Origin: Sorghum bicolor
Taxonomy: Eukaryota; Streptophyta; Magnoliopsida; Poales; Poaceae
DNA: 64,000 nt
Direction: 5' to 3'
NCBI RefSeq assembly: GCF_000003195.3
Contig: NC_012876.2
Coordinates: forward strand, 57,964,407-58,028,406
Shown piece by piece: positions 46,607 to 57,885 of the stretch. Below the pieces are notes generated by a model. The model saw only the letters and a list, made by a program, of their open reading frames with translations, did no database searches and was not told the origin of the DNA. A program made the position numbers and the translations under genes. Every line of letters begins with the position of its first letter. The first letter of the stretch is position 1.

Positions 46607-49600
46607 ATGGGGGAAGCGCCGCAGCCCAAGTCGCCGCCGAGGTACCCGGACCTGTGCGGCCGCCGCCGGCTGCAGCTCGAGGTGCAGATCCTCAACCGGG
46701 AGGTCGGCTTCCTCGAGGTACGCACCACACCAATCGCTTTCCTTCCTTCTTTTTCAATGGTGGCGTCGCGTGCGTGCGTGGCCGTTCGCCACTTCGCCCG
46801 CCGCGCGCTCTACTCCATGTCTCCATCCTCCATCCTCCATCCCGTGCGCGGGCTGCGACTTTGGGAGGAGCGACGCGGTCGCGTAGCGCATCGCGTCGCA
46901 TAGGGACCGGAGGAAATCTCCACGGAAAAAAGTTTGTCGATGCGGCCGCAGCTCCTTCTCGGGTCTCGGGGCAGTTCGTCGCGAGGCTCGAGGCGACAAA
47001 AAGCGTGTCCCTCCCCTGCTCCTCCGACGTGCCGCGCAGTATGTACGGTACCCCGGCATGGTCACCTCACCTCACCTGGGTTTTGTCCCAAGATTTTTCT
47101 TTACCCTTTCTCGAGATGGAAGCCAGTCTTGTTCTCGCCAAGACTCATGGCTTACGAAGAAAAGGGATGGCCATAAGCCAACTCATGGCTTAGTTTATAC
47201 TATACTCCTAGGCCTAGTTCCTAAATGGAAAAATTCAATGACTAGGTTTTAAAGATTCATATTACCAATTATAAGTGTAATTAGTTATTTTTTAATCTAT
47301 ATTTAATGCTTCGTACATGTGTGCCGTAAGATTTAATGTTATATAAAATTTTGTAAATTTTTTTACGAACTATATCAGCTTCTTCTGCCTTCTACTAGCA
47401 ATTAGAAAGCCTTTCATATCTTTGCTGCTCGCATTTGGCATCGGCACGGCATGGCAATGAATGGGTGGTGCATAGCACACTGCCGCTTCCATTCATGGCA
47501 CATGGCACGGAGCAGCGCTGCTGCACTGCACTGCACTGCACTGCACGAACCATGTCTGCATGCTTGGCCGGCCCTGACTGACCGACCGACTGGCTGACGG
47601 GGACTACTCGCCTTTTGCAGCAAGAGATACGTGGACTCGAGCGGATTCAGCCCGTCTCGCGATGTTGCAAAGAGTAATCAGCTTTCCTGCTTTTTCACGT
47701 CTGGAACTGGAACTTTATCACTGCATCTGCCTAATGATTGTTTGCTTGGCTTCGATGGGCAAGTGGCCAGCCTATGCTCCTTCGTGTTCATGCTATTTTC
47801 ATGCTCAAGTCAAGACTACTCCTTTTTTAAAAAAAATTAAAAAACAGCATAGTGTTTGTTTTCTGCTATTTCATTTCAGAATTATCTTATATATTGCTCT
47901 TGATATTAAGAAATGTGCAGTTACAGTGGTGATGTGCTGCTATTTACCACTTTGCATTTGTCACGAGAAAGGGGGGGGATATCTTCCCTTGTGGCTCGAT
48001 ATTCCTTGACCCCACCCACTCCCCTTGAATGAAAGAAAACAGACTCACATGAACAGCGACAAGTATACTGTGGTTTTCTTGAACGTTAGTTTGTGTAATG
48101 ATTATACTTTGTCCTGGTTGTCTGATGCTCCATATTTGGACTGTTCACACATACAGTAGCTCAGATTCCATTTATATTCCTATTTGAGGTTGCAAGATAA
48201 AAGCTAGTGTATCAAGAAATGAACATATTAGTGATACAATAGGTACGGAGTAGGTCCTCTGCCAGTTTTTTTTAAGATATTCAACAGTAATAGTATACAT
48301 TTATGCTTGTGATTATCTTTGATTAATGATGTTTCGTTCACCAAGTTGGTAATGCTTTCCAATAATTCTTGACAGTGTCAACGAGTTTGTCAGTGCAAAG
48401 ACCGATCCAATGATACCAGTGTATGAATTCTTAACTTGATTTTCTCATGCCAGCAGAACCATGCGTTGATGCTGCTTATCAGTCTTTTTTTATATGTTGA
48501 CTCTGCTACTTGCAGAAGTAAAAGGAAACATGGATCTTGCAGCTTCTCCCGGTGGATCAGGTACTTCATTTGTCCCTAGAAAACTATATATTTTGAAATT
48601 ATGGAATGGCACGAATATTCAAGTTTTTCTAATTGCTGGTTGATACAATGAATCACTGAACTAGTAAACGTCCATCAATTGAAGTAGCACCACAAACCAA
48701 TACAATAGGGGTCCAGTAATTTGATGCTATGTTCCTGCTCCAATATGTAAATCAACATTACTTTTGAATACAAAACATTTTTTATGAAAGAAAAGCCATT
48801 TAAAAGGTTCTTGTTTTTTATTTGACAAGAAAAAGGTTCTTGTTTAATTTAGACCACTGTTGCTGAAGAACTATTTTTCATCGTGTTTAAAAGGACTGAA
48901 TTTCCGTTCTCTGTACCTTTTTTTTTAGAAATTTGATACTAGAGTTTGGTAGCTGTAGAGTAGTAGTAGAATTTAGAAGCATCAAGCACATAGTAGGCGT
49001 ACATAACACTGGCAAAGTGACTCCTCAGGCTGTCCGACGTCTGTTCTAGTGGTGGCTTTGAAACATTTTTGCAGCAAAGCCAAGCCTATGAGGCTATGCT
49101 GCCTTCTCAGCATTTCATTTCTTGCATACTCCAGTTGAACTGTTAGAAATTCATGATAACTGAAATCTTGTGCAGATCAAAATTGCGCACATGCTTTTCA
49201 TGCCTGTGCTGCTTCAGCTGCTCTTGCTGCACCTGCCGCGCCACGCAGTGCTGTACTCCGCCGACCTGCAGCTGTCCAAAGACCCCTTCGTGCAGCAGCT
49301 GCTGCTGCAGCCCCGGCTGGTGCTCCTGCAGCCTTCCCAGCTGCAGCTGCACAGGCTGTGGCCATTGCCGGACCCAGTGCGGCAACTGCTGTCCTAGTGG
49401 TTGCAGCTGCGCGGACTGCCCGTGCTCCTGCTCCTGTCCCTCGTGCGTCAGCTGCTGCCCCGGCTGCTTCTCCTGCGCGGGGTGCTCGGCCGGCTGCCTC
49501 GGCGCCCTCAACCGGTGTCTCAGCTGCGTGTCGTCGTGCTGCAGCGGGATGCGACCTTCCTGCTGCAAGTGCCAGTCGTCGTGCTGCGAGGCAGGGTCGT

Positions 49601-49794
49601 CGTCGTCGTCCTGCCGCGGCACCGGCACGGGAGCGTGCTGCCGCGGCTCGTGCCTCGGTGCTCCGGCGGCGACGCCGTCGTGCCCGGAGTGCTCCTGCGG
49701 CTGCGTGTGCTCCTGCTCCAGGTGCAAAGGAGGATGCTGCCACTGCCCGTCCTGTGGTAATAATCCCTGCTGTGCCGGTGGATGCTTATGCTAG
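46607..49794 (+). CDS. DEP1: Type-C (GS3/DEP1-class) heterotrimeric G-protein gamma subunit, DEP1-like
   Basis: Exons 46607-46717, 47621-47673, 48376-48420, 48516-48560 and 49176-49794 join in phase at GT/AG sites into 290 residues. The N-terminal 90 residues form the plant G-gamma domain: [20 protein letters not shown] (9-28), then a coiled-coil [17 protein letters not shown] and the DPMIP motif (about 66-70). The tail (about 98-290) has roughly one Cys in three and ends [10 protein letters not shown]...PCCAGGCLC, closely resembling rice DEP1; the five-exon plan agrees too. Plant G-gamma pairs with G-beta at the plasma membrane. In rice, DEP1 alters panicle density, grain number and nitrogen response, and alleles losing the Cys-rich tail have strong effects. 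Rice DEP1 is longer (426 residues), so this tail is shorter than in that relative. No lesion is seen. Intron 1 holds a MITE remnant. Confidence 0.93.
47211..47385. mobile_element. GGCCTTGTTTA-family MITE remnant in DEP1-like intron 1
   Basis: Contains GGCCTAGTTCC, GACTAGGTTTTAAAGATTC, TAATTAGTTATTTTTTA and TTAATGCTTCGTACATGTG from the family interior. The right end is degraded. Confidence 0.65.
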
Positions 49795-50184
49795 ATTAGA
49801 GTAGTACTAGTATATTAGCTAGTGTGTCAGTTACTCTTCTTTTTCTGTGCTGGATGATTTGTGGCGTGTGATATGGATGGAACTTCGCTAGCGTATGGTA
49901 TTCACTGTCAAGAATTAACTTGGGAGCCAGATGTTGATATAAAATTACAGCTAAAAAAAATACTGCGCCGTGAATGGTTCGTATTGTTAGTATCTGGGAA
50001 AAGGTAGGGTATCGAGCCACCAACCAGCCTGCTCGTTTAAGCTTTGCTGGGGAGCAGCTGTTTCATGTATTTGCTATAGTGTATCGTAATTATTTGCAGT
50101 CGTAGCAGCTGCAAGGAAGCGTATTTCGAAGGTTGTCTCAACAGGAGAATCATTGCGGAATCTAAATCTAAAATGAGTCTCTAA
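49795..50184 (+). other. 3' UTR/flank of the DEP1-like gene
   Basis: AT-rich sequence after the stop; no coding frame or repeat recognised. Confidence 0.5.
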
Positions 50185-50948
50185 GAGCAACTCCAGCAAA
50201 GGCACACAAATCAAGCCCCTACTTTTGATTTAGGTACTTCCCCCCTATTTTTGTTAGCCTAATATTTTGTTTTAACTCCAACAACACACCCTAAACAAAA
50301 GCTCCCAAATCCATATGAGCAGACAATGACGTGAGACCACTCGTCATTGGGTGAAACCTTTCTCTTCCAATCCTCCACACACAGGGCAGGGAGATCCACG
50401 GGAAGGAGCCTAGGCGGCAGGGAGGTAGGGGTAGGCCTGCAGCTTGTGCAGGGGTGGAGCGACGGCGGGGCTGCTCGTGTTGCTGTGACCAAATCCTGTT
50501 GGTGCGGCGCCAGAGATCCCATGCAGGCTCACAATCACGCTCGCAGGGCCAAACCACCAGAGCTTGACCTGTCACTTGTCTGTGCGAAGACTGGCCACCA
50601 GAGGGCAGGGAGGAGGCTAGCATCAAAGGGCAGGAAGGTGGCCACGACGGACACGACTGCCGCGTCGAAGGGTAGGAAGGAGGCCAGCGCGCTGGGCTAC
50701 GAACCTTGTGTCGAAGGGGAGGGAGGAGCCACCGTGCCCGTCGCTCGTACGAGCACAGGTGGGGAACGACCGGATGGGGTCCTTGGGGTGAGCCCCATTC
50801 TCCCATAGGAATGGGGTTTGGAGGGTAAAATATGGGTGCCCACCCCAAATTGAAGACTTTAGTAGGGGGCCGTTGGAGCTGCATTTTTTTGACTGAGCAC
50901 CCATATTTAGCTATAAGGACTGAAGTAGGGGCCCTGCTGGAGTTGCTC
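50185..50948. mobile_element. PIF/Harbinger-like non-autonomous element, 764 bp
   Basis: Ends GAGCAACTCCAGCA and TGCTGGAGTTGCTC are inverted repeats; TAA duplications lie at 50182-50184 and 50949-50951. The subterminal stretches are also partly inverted (CCCCTACTTT / AGTAGGGGC). The interior is GC-rich with no recognised protein. Confidence 0.88.
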
Positions 50949-50951
50949 TAA

Positions 50952-52018
50952 CATAATACGTGATCTCTCCATCTACTTACTTCTATTGGACCCATAGGAC
51001 CAGCGCTCACAACAAATCCAATAAGATAAGATCTAATAATGAAACCCGGGATAGTCTCTAACATAGCATCTATATGGAAGACCTATTTTGAATGTCAAAA
51101 GAAGCATACCTCAAATTTAAGTATCCTCTATCCTGAAGACCGATTGTAAAAAGGTTATCTTTGAGTCTTATTGTTGGAGAAGATAAAAAATAGGTATTGA
51201 GCACTTTAACTACAACGTTACCTAAAGGACAAATACGTCTGGTGTTTTGGGTCCCCGTCGTTGGTGAGTCAAGCATCTCAATTTCTTTCCCACCTTTTCG
51301 GCGTATCCACTTCATCTTCGGTTAACTTCTAATGTTGTGTTTCATTTGGAGATAGGAAAGGATGGGATGATGCCAGTCTAATTTTCTGAGACGGGACGTC
51401 GTCATCTCCTTGTTTGGCTGAGAGGACTAATTTTCTAAGACACGACATTGTCTATTCACTGGTCTGAAAAACCATGACTGAAAATATGGTTCCCTGATTT
51501 ATCGTGAGAGAAAAACATTATTGGCTGGCAGAAAAAATACGGCTGATAAGACAAGCGAACGGAAAAGTAGAGGATGAAATGACACTATATTTCTTATCAA
51601 TATTTTTTCTATTGAGACGATAACTCTGAAAAAGATTTTCTATCTTTTCTTTCAACTCAAGAGAAATACGGTCAGACCGCACTTTCGAATTCCTTAGGCA
51701 ACATAAGAACAACACTCATATTCAACTCTTCTTTTTACCATTCTCTTTCTATTTTGTTTCCTTTTTATTTTATTTAGACCTTTATATCTTGTTTTATCTA
51801 CTTATTATATTTATATGGTATCCATCGCTTTGAAACCGTCAAATTTGATTTCCTTTCGTATTTCCCATATTTCACAAGGGCAAGTTTGGCACTACATTTG
51901 CAAACTACTTTGATAATTTCATTAGAGCAAGATCATGCCCTTCATTACGAGTTGTACACATGCTTCTAAAGCCACACGATTACCTGCTGCACTAGGCGCA
52001 TTTTCCCCCCAAGGATAC
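50952..52018. other. Intergenic sequence with a possible MITE at 51350-51575
   Basis: 51350-51575 ends in GGCTGATAAGACAAGCGAAC, the wording of a common grass MITE class also hinted at near 6075. No clean termini. The remainder is AT-rich without genes. Confidence 0.35.
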
Positions 52019-54980
52019 TGTCACACCCGGATGTAAAAGAGCATTCGGGTGCCAAATCACATGTGCGCCAGGATCTCAAATTCACACACATGGACCGACA
52101 TCATCAATGGTACAAAACACAGTGTTCAAACGAATTACATAAATGAGAGTAAAAGTACCATTATTACAAGCCAAAAGTTTATCAAAGTGCGAAGGGGAAA
52201 CATAAGCTAAACTATTCCATAAATAAAAGGGAAACTAGACGTCGACGCAGCAGGTCCACCTTGCCACAGGAAGGTCGACGGCAGAACCACACGAGCCTAA
52301 CAACCAGGAGACTCAGGGTAGTCCTCAGGGAAATCGCAAATGTACTCCTGATCGTCCGAGCAACCTTTAATGATTATAGCAAGGGTGAGCTCATGTCGAA
52401 CTCAGCAAGCACAGACGGAAAGTAAATGACATGCAAGGCTTAAAACAAGGTAAAACTGACTTGGTTTGGCTGCGGTAGCATTTTAGTTGATCACTTTTAA
52501 TTATGACTATTACTAGAACAACCTATTACTAAATATGAGTAGCATAAACCCAACCCTTAATTAGTGTAAGTAGTAATTAGCATCTTTTAAAAGACTATCC
52601 TAATTATTATAGTAATCCAGGGATTAACCCCAATTATTAACACAGGATAGCAATCCTGCCAACACGGAATAGCCATTCCGCCAAAACACGAGGTAGCAAC
52701 CTCGCCAAGTTCCATCTCCAAGTAACCAGTGAATCCAATTTGCTCATCAAGTGAGGGTCTGGGCCGCTCGTGATCGTGAGCACGGCTGATATATCAGTTT
52801 TACACTCTGCAGAGGTGTGCACGTTCACTCCAAGTCGTGATTCCCATTTGCCCGGGGTCGCGACTCCCCAAAACACTTCCAAGGCGAGCAGGCAGGGTCT
52901 CACTACGAGACCTTTCACAGGGTCCAACTAATAGGATGCCACTCGCAAGTTTTTGCCGGGGCGCTCGGCAGTCGATACCCATAGCCATGGCGTACCGAAC
53001 AACCGACAACTTAATATTCATTACCCAAGTTACTTCCTCACGCCTACCCGGAAAGTAACACCCTACTAGTGGAGGTCCTGCTAATTAGTCAAGCCAGAGC
53101 CATATAGCTTGGAGCTGCACTGTAAGTCCCAGGGGGCCGCTCCCTGACTAAGTCCTTACGGAGAGCAGAGACGGGTACGCCCGGCAAACCGGACCACCAA
53201 CGGTACCCGCTCCCCCTTTCACCACCATCATCACGATGCTCGTAAGCATCCCTCATCGCCATCACCGCAGTGACCAAAGGTTCAGCACAATTTAAGCATC
53301 AAGCTGAGTAGAGAGTAATTCTTGTTTAAACATGTGTATAAGATGAGTAGAGCAGCTAAGCAAACCTAGTAGGGCCTAGTCTACCCATATACATAACCCC
53401 AGGTGAACAAGGAATAGTAAGTAAAGCTAGTCATGTCCTTAGGGTTTGCATTCATTGGACACATACATATAAAGTAAATGACATTTATGAATAGGTTCAA
53501 AATGATCAAACGGTCTCTGCACTTGCCTTGATCGATGTCGGGTTGCTCGAACTCAGCGGAATCCTGAACCTCTTCCTTCACGAACGTCTCGTTGGCTATA
53601 CGCGACAATCATCAATCATAGGAACAATACATGCAAGCAAACAAACTTAATCAGAAACAGTACACCAAAGCATGCGAAAACAGAAAACAAATGTACTACT
53701 GTATTCTACTCGACGAAACGAAACCATAGCGACCAGAATCACCTAAATCGGAGTTACGATGCAAAAGATATGGCTAAAATAAGTTGAATGGCATTTCTGC
53801 AGATAAACTGAACTATTTTTCGTAATTAAAACTAATTAAAACTGAATTAATAAGGAATTTGGATTAAATCTGCAAAATCCGACGGCTGCAGGGGCTATTA
53901 AGCAAAACCAGGGGCACATTTCTAATTATTTTTGAACTCAGCTGGGCCGCGGGTTAATTTCAAAGAAAGGCAGGGGCCTTTTTGCAAAACGGCAGGGGCG
54001 CGCGGGCTGGCCGGTCCACGGCACAGTGCGGTGGACCGAGGCGCGGGGCAGGGCGGCCGCGGTCCATGGTGGACCGCGCCTGCGGGAGAGGCGTCGGCGG
54101 CTGCGTGGACCCGGTCCACGTGGACCGGCCGCACGGGGGCGCTGGGCCGCTGTCCACGGTGGACCGCGCGCCGGTGCGGGGCGCGTGCGCGCGCAGGGGC
54201 GGGCGGCGGGCGGCGGTGGCGCCATTGGCGCCGCTCGGAGCTCGCCACGGCGGCGGTTCGTGGCGCGGGGAGGCGAGCCAAGGGCACCAGCGGGTGTGGC
54301 TCGACGAGACGAGCGCGTTGGAGGGCTCACTTCCGCGAAACGATGACGGCAAAGAGAAGCTCGACGGCGGCGGCGCGGATTTCGACGAAAACGGCGGCGG
54401 CGCGGCGAACTTGCGGCTCGGGGTTTTGCGCTAGGGTTTTGGGGGGGGCGCGGACGGTTGCGGCGGCCTTTAAATAGGTGGGGACGGGCCGGGGTCCTCG
54501 ATCCGCGCGCGGCACGGAAGTCGGAGCCGGCCGTTGCGTCGAATCCGTTTCGGCCGGAGGTAGGGGGCGACCCTGACGGGTGGGGCCCACCCGTCAGTGG
54601 CAGCGGGCGGCAGGCGGGCTGGGGCGCTGCGGGTGGTGGTGCTGCTGGGCCGGCGCGGCTGGGCCGCGGCCCACTCGGGCATGAGGGGAGAGGGGAGGGG
54701 TGCGGGGGCGCTGGGCCGAGAATCGGCCAGGTGAGGGCTCTCCCTTTTCTTTTTTTTCTTTTCTTGCTCCAAAACAAAACAAAACAAGCATCAGCAAAAT
54801 AAATAAAATCAAGCAAAAATTATGCAGCAGCATGAATGCAAAAATCAAACACGTTTCTACCTTATATTTTATTTTAATTAATTTTGTAAATTATTTAATA
54901 ATTCTCCAAAAAATCAAATTGAGCCAAAATTAAATCAAATTTAAACTAAATTTGAAATTCAAAAAATTCGGAGTGTTATA
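52019..54980 (-). repeat. 3' LTR of chromovirus 2
   Basis: About 2,962 bp. On the minus strand it ends GGGTGTGACA, and at the other edge reads TATAACACTCC next to the PPT, i.e. TA where TG is usual. The flank on the left is GATAC; the matching duplication lies outside the window. A GC-rich block (53.93-54.72 kb) contains many GTCCAC/GTGGAC palindromes. Confidence 0.92.
54466..54477 (-). promoter_or_regulatory. Candidate LTR TATA box, chromovirus 2
   Basis: The minus strand reads CTATTTAAAGG within the GC-rich part of the LTR, a plausible core promoter for element transcription. The equivalent site in the 5' LTR lies beyond the window. Confidence 0.45.
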
Positions 54981-54982
54981 AA

Positions 54983-54993
54983 CCTACCCCCTT
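54983..54993 (-). other. Polypurine tract of chromovirus 2
   Basis: AAGGGGGTAGG on the minus strand lies next to the 3' LTR. It contains one pyrimidine, so it is slightly imperfect. Confidence 0.75.
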
Positions 54994-55014
54994 AAAAGAA
55001 TCTCGTCCTCGAGA

Positions 55015-57885
55015 TTAGGATGAACCAGGGAATAACTGAGGGTATTTGGATTTCAAATCGTATTCTCTTTCCCAGGTTGCCTCTTCCTCAGAATGGTGTT
55101 TCCATTGAACTTTACACATCCTGATAGTTTTACTCCTGGTAATTCTCTCTGTTGTGTCCAGGACTTTGATAGGACTCTCTTCATAAGTTAGATCATCCTG
55201 TAAATCCAGTTCCTCTAGTGGCAACTGTTCCTCAGGCACTCTCAAGCATTTCTTGAATTGGGAGACATGGAAAACATTGTGCACATTGGATAAACTAGCA
55301 GGCAACTCAAGCTCATAAGCCACCTCTCCTTTCTTTTCCAAAATCTTAAAAGGACCAACATATCTTGGAGCTAGCTTTCCCTTGACATTGAACCTCTTTA
55401 GACCTCTCATTGGAGACACTTTCAGGTATACATAATCACCTGCCTGAAACACAAGCTCCCTTCGTCTCACATCAGCATAACTCTTCTGTCTAGACTGGGC
55501 TACTTTTAGAGTATGTCGGATGAACTGAACTCTTTCTTCGGCTATTCTCAATGAATCAGGGCCGAACACTTGCCTTTCACCAGTCTGGTTCCAGAACAAT
55601 GGAGTCCTACACTTCCTTCCATACAAGGCTTCAAAAGGAGTCATCTTGAGACTAGTCTGATAACTATTGTTATAGGAGAACTCGGCGTAGGGCAAACTAG
55701 TATCCCAGCTATCTCCATACTGTAAAGCACAAGACCTGAGCATATCCTCTACTATCTGGTTGACTCTCTCTGTCTGACCATCGGACTGAGGGTGATAAGC
55801 TGTACTGAATCTGAGCTCGGTTCCCAAAGCATCATGTAACTTCTCCCAAAACTTTGATGTAAACTGTGTACCTCTATCAGACACAATCCTCTTAGGAACT
55901 CTATGCAGGCACATAATCCGTTCCATATACTTTTCTGCTAACTGATCTCCAGGGTAGTTAGTTTTGACCGGTATGAAATGAGCTACCTTGGTCACTCGAT
56001 CTACTACAACCCATATTGAGTCATAACCTCGTTGAGATCTCGGCAATCCCACTATGAAGTCCATGCTGATCTCATCCCACTTCCACTCAGGTATCTTCAA
56101 CGGTTGCAACAATCCTGCTGGCCTCTGATGTTCCGCCTTCACTCTCTGACAGGTGTCACACAATGCCACATATTCACCAATATCTTTCTTCATACCAGAC
56201 CACCAAAAGTTTTGTTTCAAGTCCTGGTACATCTTAGTACCTCCTGGATGAATAGAGTAAGCAGATTCATGGCACTCCTTCAGTATCACATCCTTGATTC
56301 TCTGAATATCAGGCACACACAATCGGTCCTTGTGCCAAACAATCCCTTCTTGATCAACTTTGAATCCAGGTGCTCTACCTTCCTCTATCAGCTTAAGTAT
56401 CTTTTTGATCTCTTCATCCTCTTTCTGACCTTTTCTGATCTCTTGCTCAAGAGTTGGTTCTATGTCCATGGAAGTACCTTGGGTGTTAGCAACAATCCCC
56501 AAATTGAGATACTCAAATTCTACCAGTAGTTCCATCGGTAACTCCGTGGCTTCCAACATATTCACTTGACTCTTTCTACTCAGAGCATCAACAACTACAT
56601 TAGCTTTGCCAGGGTGGTAATGAATCTCCAATTCATAGTCCTTGATCAATTCTAACCATCTCCTCTGCCTCAGGTTCAAGTCATTCTGAGTGAAGATGTA
56701 TTTCAGACTCTTGTGATCCGTGTAGATTTCACACTTATGACCCAGAATATAGTGTCTCCAGATCTTCAGTGAATGGACCACAGCTGCTAACTCAAGATCA
56801 TGAGTTGGATAATTCACCTCATGTTTCTTCAACTGTCTAGATGCATAGGCAATCACTTTTCCCTCTTGCATCAATACACATCCCAAACCTTGCTTGGAAG
56901 CATCACAATAGATAGAAAAACTTTTAGTCACATCAGGCAAAGTCAGAATTGGTGCAGTAGTCAACCTCTTCTTCAACTCCTCAAAGCTGGCCTGACACTG
57001 TTCATTCCACTTGAATGGCTTACCCTTCTCTAACAAAGCAGTCATTGGCTTGGCAATACTGGAAAATCCTTCAATGAATCTCCGATAGTAACCGGCCATT
57101 CCAAGAAAGCTTCTGATTTCTCCAACAGTCTGAGGCGGACTCCACTTAAGAACATCTGCCACATTCTTCGGACTAACAGCCACTCCACCATTAGAAATGA
57201 CAGGACCAAGAAAAGACACTTCCTTCAACCAGAAGTCACACTTACTCAACTTGGGATAGAGCTGATGTTCCCTCAACTTCTGCAACACGAGCCTTAGGTG
57301 TTCCTCGTGTTCTTCCTCAGTCTTGGAGTAGATCAAGATATCATCAATAAAGACTACCACAAATTTATCCAAATACTCCATAAAAACTTTATTCATCAGA
57401 TACATAAAGTAAGCTAGAGCATTAGTCAACCCAAAAGACATAACTGTATACTCATAAAGTCCATATCTAGTGGTGAAAGCAGTCTTTGGAATATCACTGG
57501 GTTTAATCCTCAACTGGTGATAACCTGACCTCAGATCTATCTTGGAAAACACACAAGCTCCTTTCAACTGGTCAAACAAGTCCTCTATTCTAGGCAAAGG
57601 GTATTTATTCTTAATTGTGACCTCATTCAAAGACCTATAGTCTACACACATCCTCTGTGTCCCATCCTTCTTCTCTACAAAGATAACTGGAGCTCCCCAA
57701 GGTGAGGAACTAGGACGGATATACCCCTTAGACTGTAACTCCCTTAGTTGTTTCTTAATTTCTTCTAACTCATTAACATCCATTCTATAAGGTCTCTTAG
57801 ATATGGGTGCAGTACCAGGTAATAAATCTAACAAATTCAATCTCACGTTCAGGTGGCATACCTGGCAAATCCTCTGGGAACACAT
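55015..57885 (-). pseudogene. Pol region of chromovirus 2 (frameshifted from gag)
   Basis: Long frame covering reverse transcriptase ([10 protein letters not shown]), RNase H ([20 protein letters not shown]), integrase zinc-binding and DDE core ([25 protein letters not shown]) and a C-terminal chromodomain ([15 protein letters not shown]). The enzymatic motifs themselves are intact. Its natural start is lost: it should continue from gag-protease, but a frame change at about 57828-57836 separates them and the first Met (57885) is not a family start. Chromoviruses normally use one frame, so this is decay rather than programmed shifting. Confidence 0.93.

Noticed and set aside
49198..49804. Long alternative frames (Ala/Arg-rich) over DEP1-like exon 5
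   Set aside because: They arise from the TGC-rich Cys tail read in other frames; splice structure and homology fix the Cys frame.
53938..54816. 292-codon Arg/Pro/Ala-rich frame in the chromovirus 2 LTR
   Set aside because: It is a GC-rich LTR segment with open frames on both strands and no recognisable domain; expected by composition.
57797..57885. Programmed ribosomal frameshift between gag and pol of chromovirus 2
   Set aside because: The sister clade element uses one frame; there is no convincing slippery site plus structure, and other disabling changes are present, so decay is simpler.
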